44,331 bases of DNA from Acrocarpospora macrocephala (GTDB lineage Bacteria; Actinomycetota; Actinomycetes; Streptosporangiales; Streptosporangiaceae), in NCBI RefSeq assembly GCF_009687865.1, contig NZ_BLAE01000031.1, forward strand, positions 1 to 44,331, read 5' to 3'. The position numbers and the translations under genes are program-made. The notes below the pieces were generated by a model. It was not told where the DNA came from and did no database searches. It saw nothing but the letters and a program-made list of their open reading frames with translations. Shown one piece after another: positions 43,487 through 44,331 of this stretch. The stretch's first letter is position 1. Each line of letters begins with the position of its first letter.

Positions 43487-43756
43487 GCGGAAACCCGTCG
43501 CCCTGGCGGTCAGCTCGCCGAGCAGATGGGTCTTGCCGAGGCCGGCCGCACCGACGATGAGGACGGTCTTCGGCGTGTCGCGGAGGGCGGACTCCAGCTC
43601 GCCGACGAGCCGGGCACGACTGGTGACCCTGTCGACCTGACGTCACCCCCTTTCACGTGTGTCACAGAAGTGACGCCGTGATCCGGTTGAACGTTCACCC
43701 AGCGGGCGTAGGAATCGTAAATGGCCGGAGCGGCGGTGACCAGGGTCTCAAACGAA

Positions 43757-43781
43757 GAGCTCCCGGGGTCGCCGGGAGCTC
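43757..43781 (-). terminator. Intrinsic terminator after the LPXTG gene
   Basis: A 10-bp perfect stem pairs GAGCTCCCGG (43757-43766) with CCGGGAGCTC (43772-43781), with loop GGTCG. It is followed on the minus strand by TTCGTTT, a weak T-rich tail. It lies 25 bp after the stop of the LPXTG protein gene and upstream of the LuxR-family gene, so it separates the two transcripts. Confidence 0.75.
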
Positions 43782-43805
43782 GTCGCGGTCGTGCCGTCGC
43801 GGCCG

Positions 43806-44331
43806 TTAGATGTTGCGCCGGCGGCGGCGGGTGATCAGCAGGATGACGCCGCCCAGGGTGAGCAGGATCACGCCCGCGCCGAGGACGGGGATCATGATCG
43901 TGCCGGTCTGCGGCAGCAGGGGCCCGGGTGTGTCGCAGCAGGTGGGGCCGGTGTCGCAGCAGGTGGGACCGTGGTCGGGACGGTCGAAGTCGTCGCCATG
44001 GTCCGGGTGGTCGAAGTGGTCCGGGTGGTCGAAGTGGTCCGGGTGGTCGAAGTGATCGCCACGGCCGGGATGGTCGAAGCGGTCGACATCCACCGGGATG
44101 GCGTTGTCGATTTGGTCGGGAATGTGGACGGGATGCTCGCGGGGCACGCAGGTGTCACGGTTGAACGGTTGCTCATCTGTCCCGTGGTCTGCCTGAGCTA
44201 CGGGCCTCCCCTTGTCGTCACACCAGTTGATCTCGGTGGGCGTGTCCTCCTTCACATGCACCCGTACCCGCTCCGGTGCCTCGTCGATGTCGTCGATGGC
44301 GATCTTCAGCGCCGGGGGTCCGGGCTTCGGG
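43806..44331 (-). CDS. LPXTG surface protein with His/Asp-rich repeats (5' end outside window)
   Basis: The reading frame is open to the right edge; at least 174 residues are visible and the start lies beyond it. An internal GTG (44261) need not be the start. The C-terminus has a sorting signal LPQTG, a hydrophobic span (IPVLGAGVILLTLGGVILLI) and a TRRRRRNI tail, as in sortase-anchored wall proteins. Before it come His/Asp-rich repeats (FDHPDH, three perfect 18-bp DNA units at 44001-44054) and a PTCCDTGPTCCDT segment. The His and Cys clusters could bind metal. The visible upstream residues are rich in D, E and P and give no domain match. Confidence 0.85.
   Translation of the reverse strand, partial: PKPGPPALKIAIDDIDEAPERVRVHVKEDTPTEINWCDDKGRPVAQADHGTDEQPFNRDTCVPREHPVHIPDQIDNAIPVDVDRFDHPGRGDHFDHPDHFDHPDHFDHPDHGDDFDRPDHGPTCCDTGPTCCDTPGPLLPQTGTIMIPVLGAGVILLTLGGVILLITRRRRRNI
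44001..44054 (-). repeat. Three perfect 18-bp tandem units (FDHPDH) in LPXTG gene
   Basis: Three identical 18-bp units (plus-strand GTCCGGGTGGTCGAAGTG at 44001, 44019 and 44037) lie head to tail in codon phase and encode the FDHPDH sixmer. Being identical at the DNA level, they are probably a recent expansion. Similar but diverged units flank them (FDHPGRGDH, HGDDFDRPDHG). Confidence 0.9.

Overview
The window is high-GC actinomycete DNA. GTG starts, 4-nt ATGA/GTGA gene overlaps, leaderless-looking starts, PucR and LAL regulators and a phosphodiester glycosidase all fit. The dxr/ispG locus, the AA10-CBM2 oxidase and general style suggest a filamentous member of Streptosporangiales or a relative; this is inference, since no search was possible. 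The left edge is the 3' end of a 5S rRNA, so the window lies just downstream of an rRNA operon. The right edge cuts an LPXTG surface protein. I saw no insertion sequence, prophage, CRISPR array or tRNA. The DNA reads as ordinary chromosome with several small accessory modules.

Layout. 1-3 kb: 5S rRNA, a bidirectional terminator, a short UvrA-like drug-resistance-type ABC protein and a VOC protein. 3-6 kb: phenylalanine 4-monooxygenase and a secreted phosphodiester glycosidase, plus a small Trp-rich protein. 6-9.6 kb: a PucR regulator translationally coupled to a P1-family (DmpA/BapA-like) peptidase, and a nucleoside-hydrolase lipoprotein. 9.7-13.3 kb: a tightly coupled five-gene operon (ECF sigma factor, zinc-finger membrane anti-sigma candidate, ABC ATPase, two membrane proteins). 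13.2-15.5 kb: a divergent TetR/MFS efflux pair with three evenly spaced operators. 15.5-18.3 kb: class III aminotransferase and CoA-acylating methylmalonate-semialdehyde dehydrogenase, overlapping by 4 nt.

18.5-28.5 kb: a second MFS exporter, then genes that fit polyamine/GABA use: a PotD-like lipoprotein, a saccharopine-dehydrogenase-family oxidoreductase, GABA transaminase divergent from a PucR regulator, a TetR regulator and an aldehyde dehydrogenase. 28.5-31.5 kb: polyphosphate kinase 2 and two tandem paralogous secreted serine proteases.

31.6-38.9 kb: the MEP-pathway genes dxr and ispG, without the site-2 protease usually found between them, then an accessory stretch (membrane protein, AA10 lytic polysaccharide monooxygenase, secreted alpha/beta hydrolase) that separates ispG from its usual GNAT neighbour. 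38.9-44.3 kb: a PIN/Phd-type toxin-antitoxin pair with a perfect palindrome at its promoter, an alkyl-sulfatase-like MBL hydrolase, a large LuxR-family ATPase regulator whose Walker A region has no in-frame standard start codon, and a His/Asp-rich sortase substrate.

Best leads for something new are the sigma/anti-sigma/ABC operon, the 21-bp-phased triple operator, the loss of the site-2 protease from the dxr-ispG locus, and the 15-bp minisatellite in the PotD-like lipoprotein.
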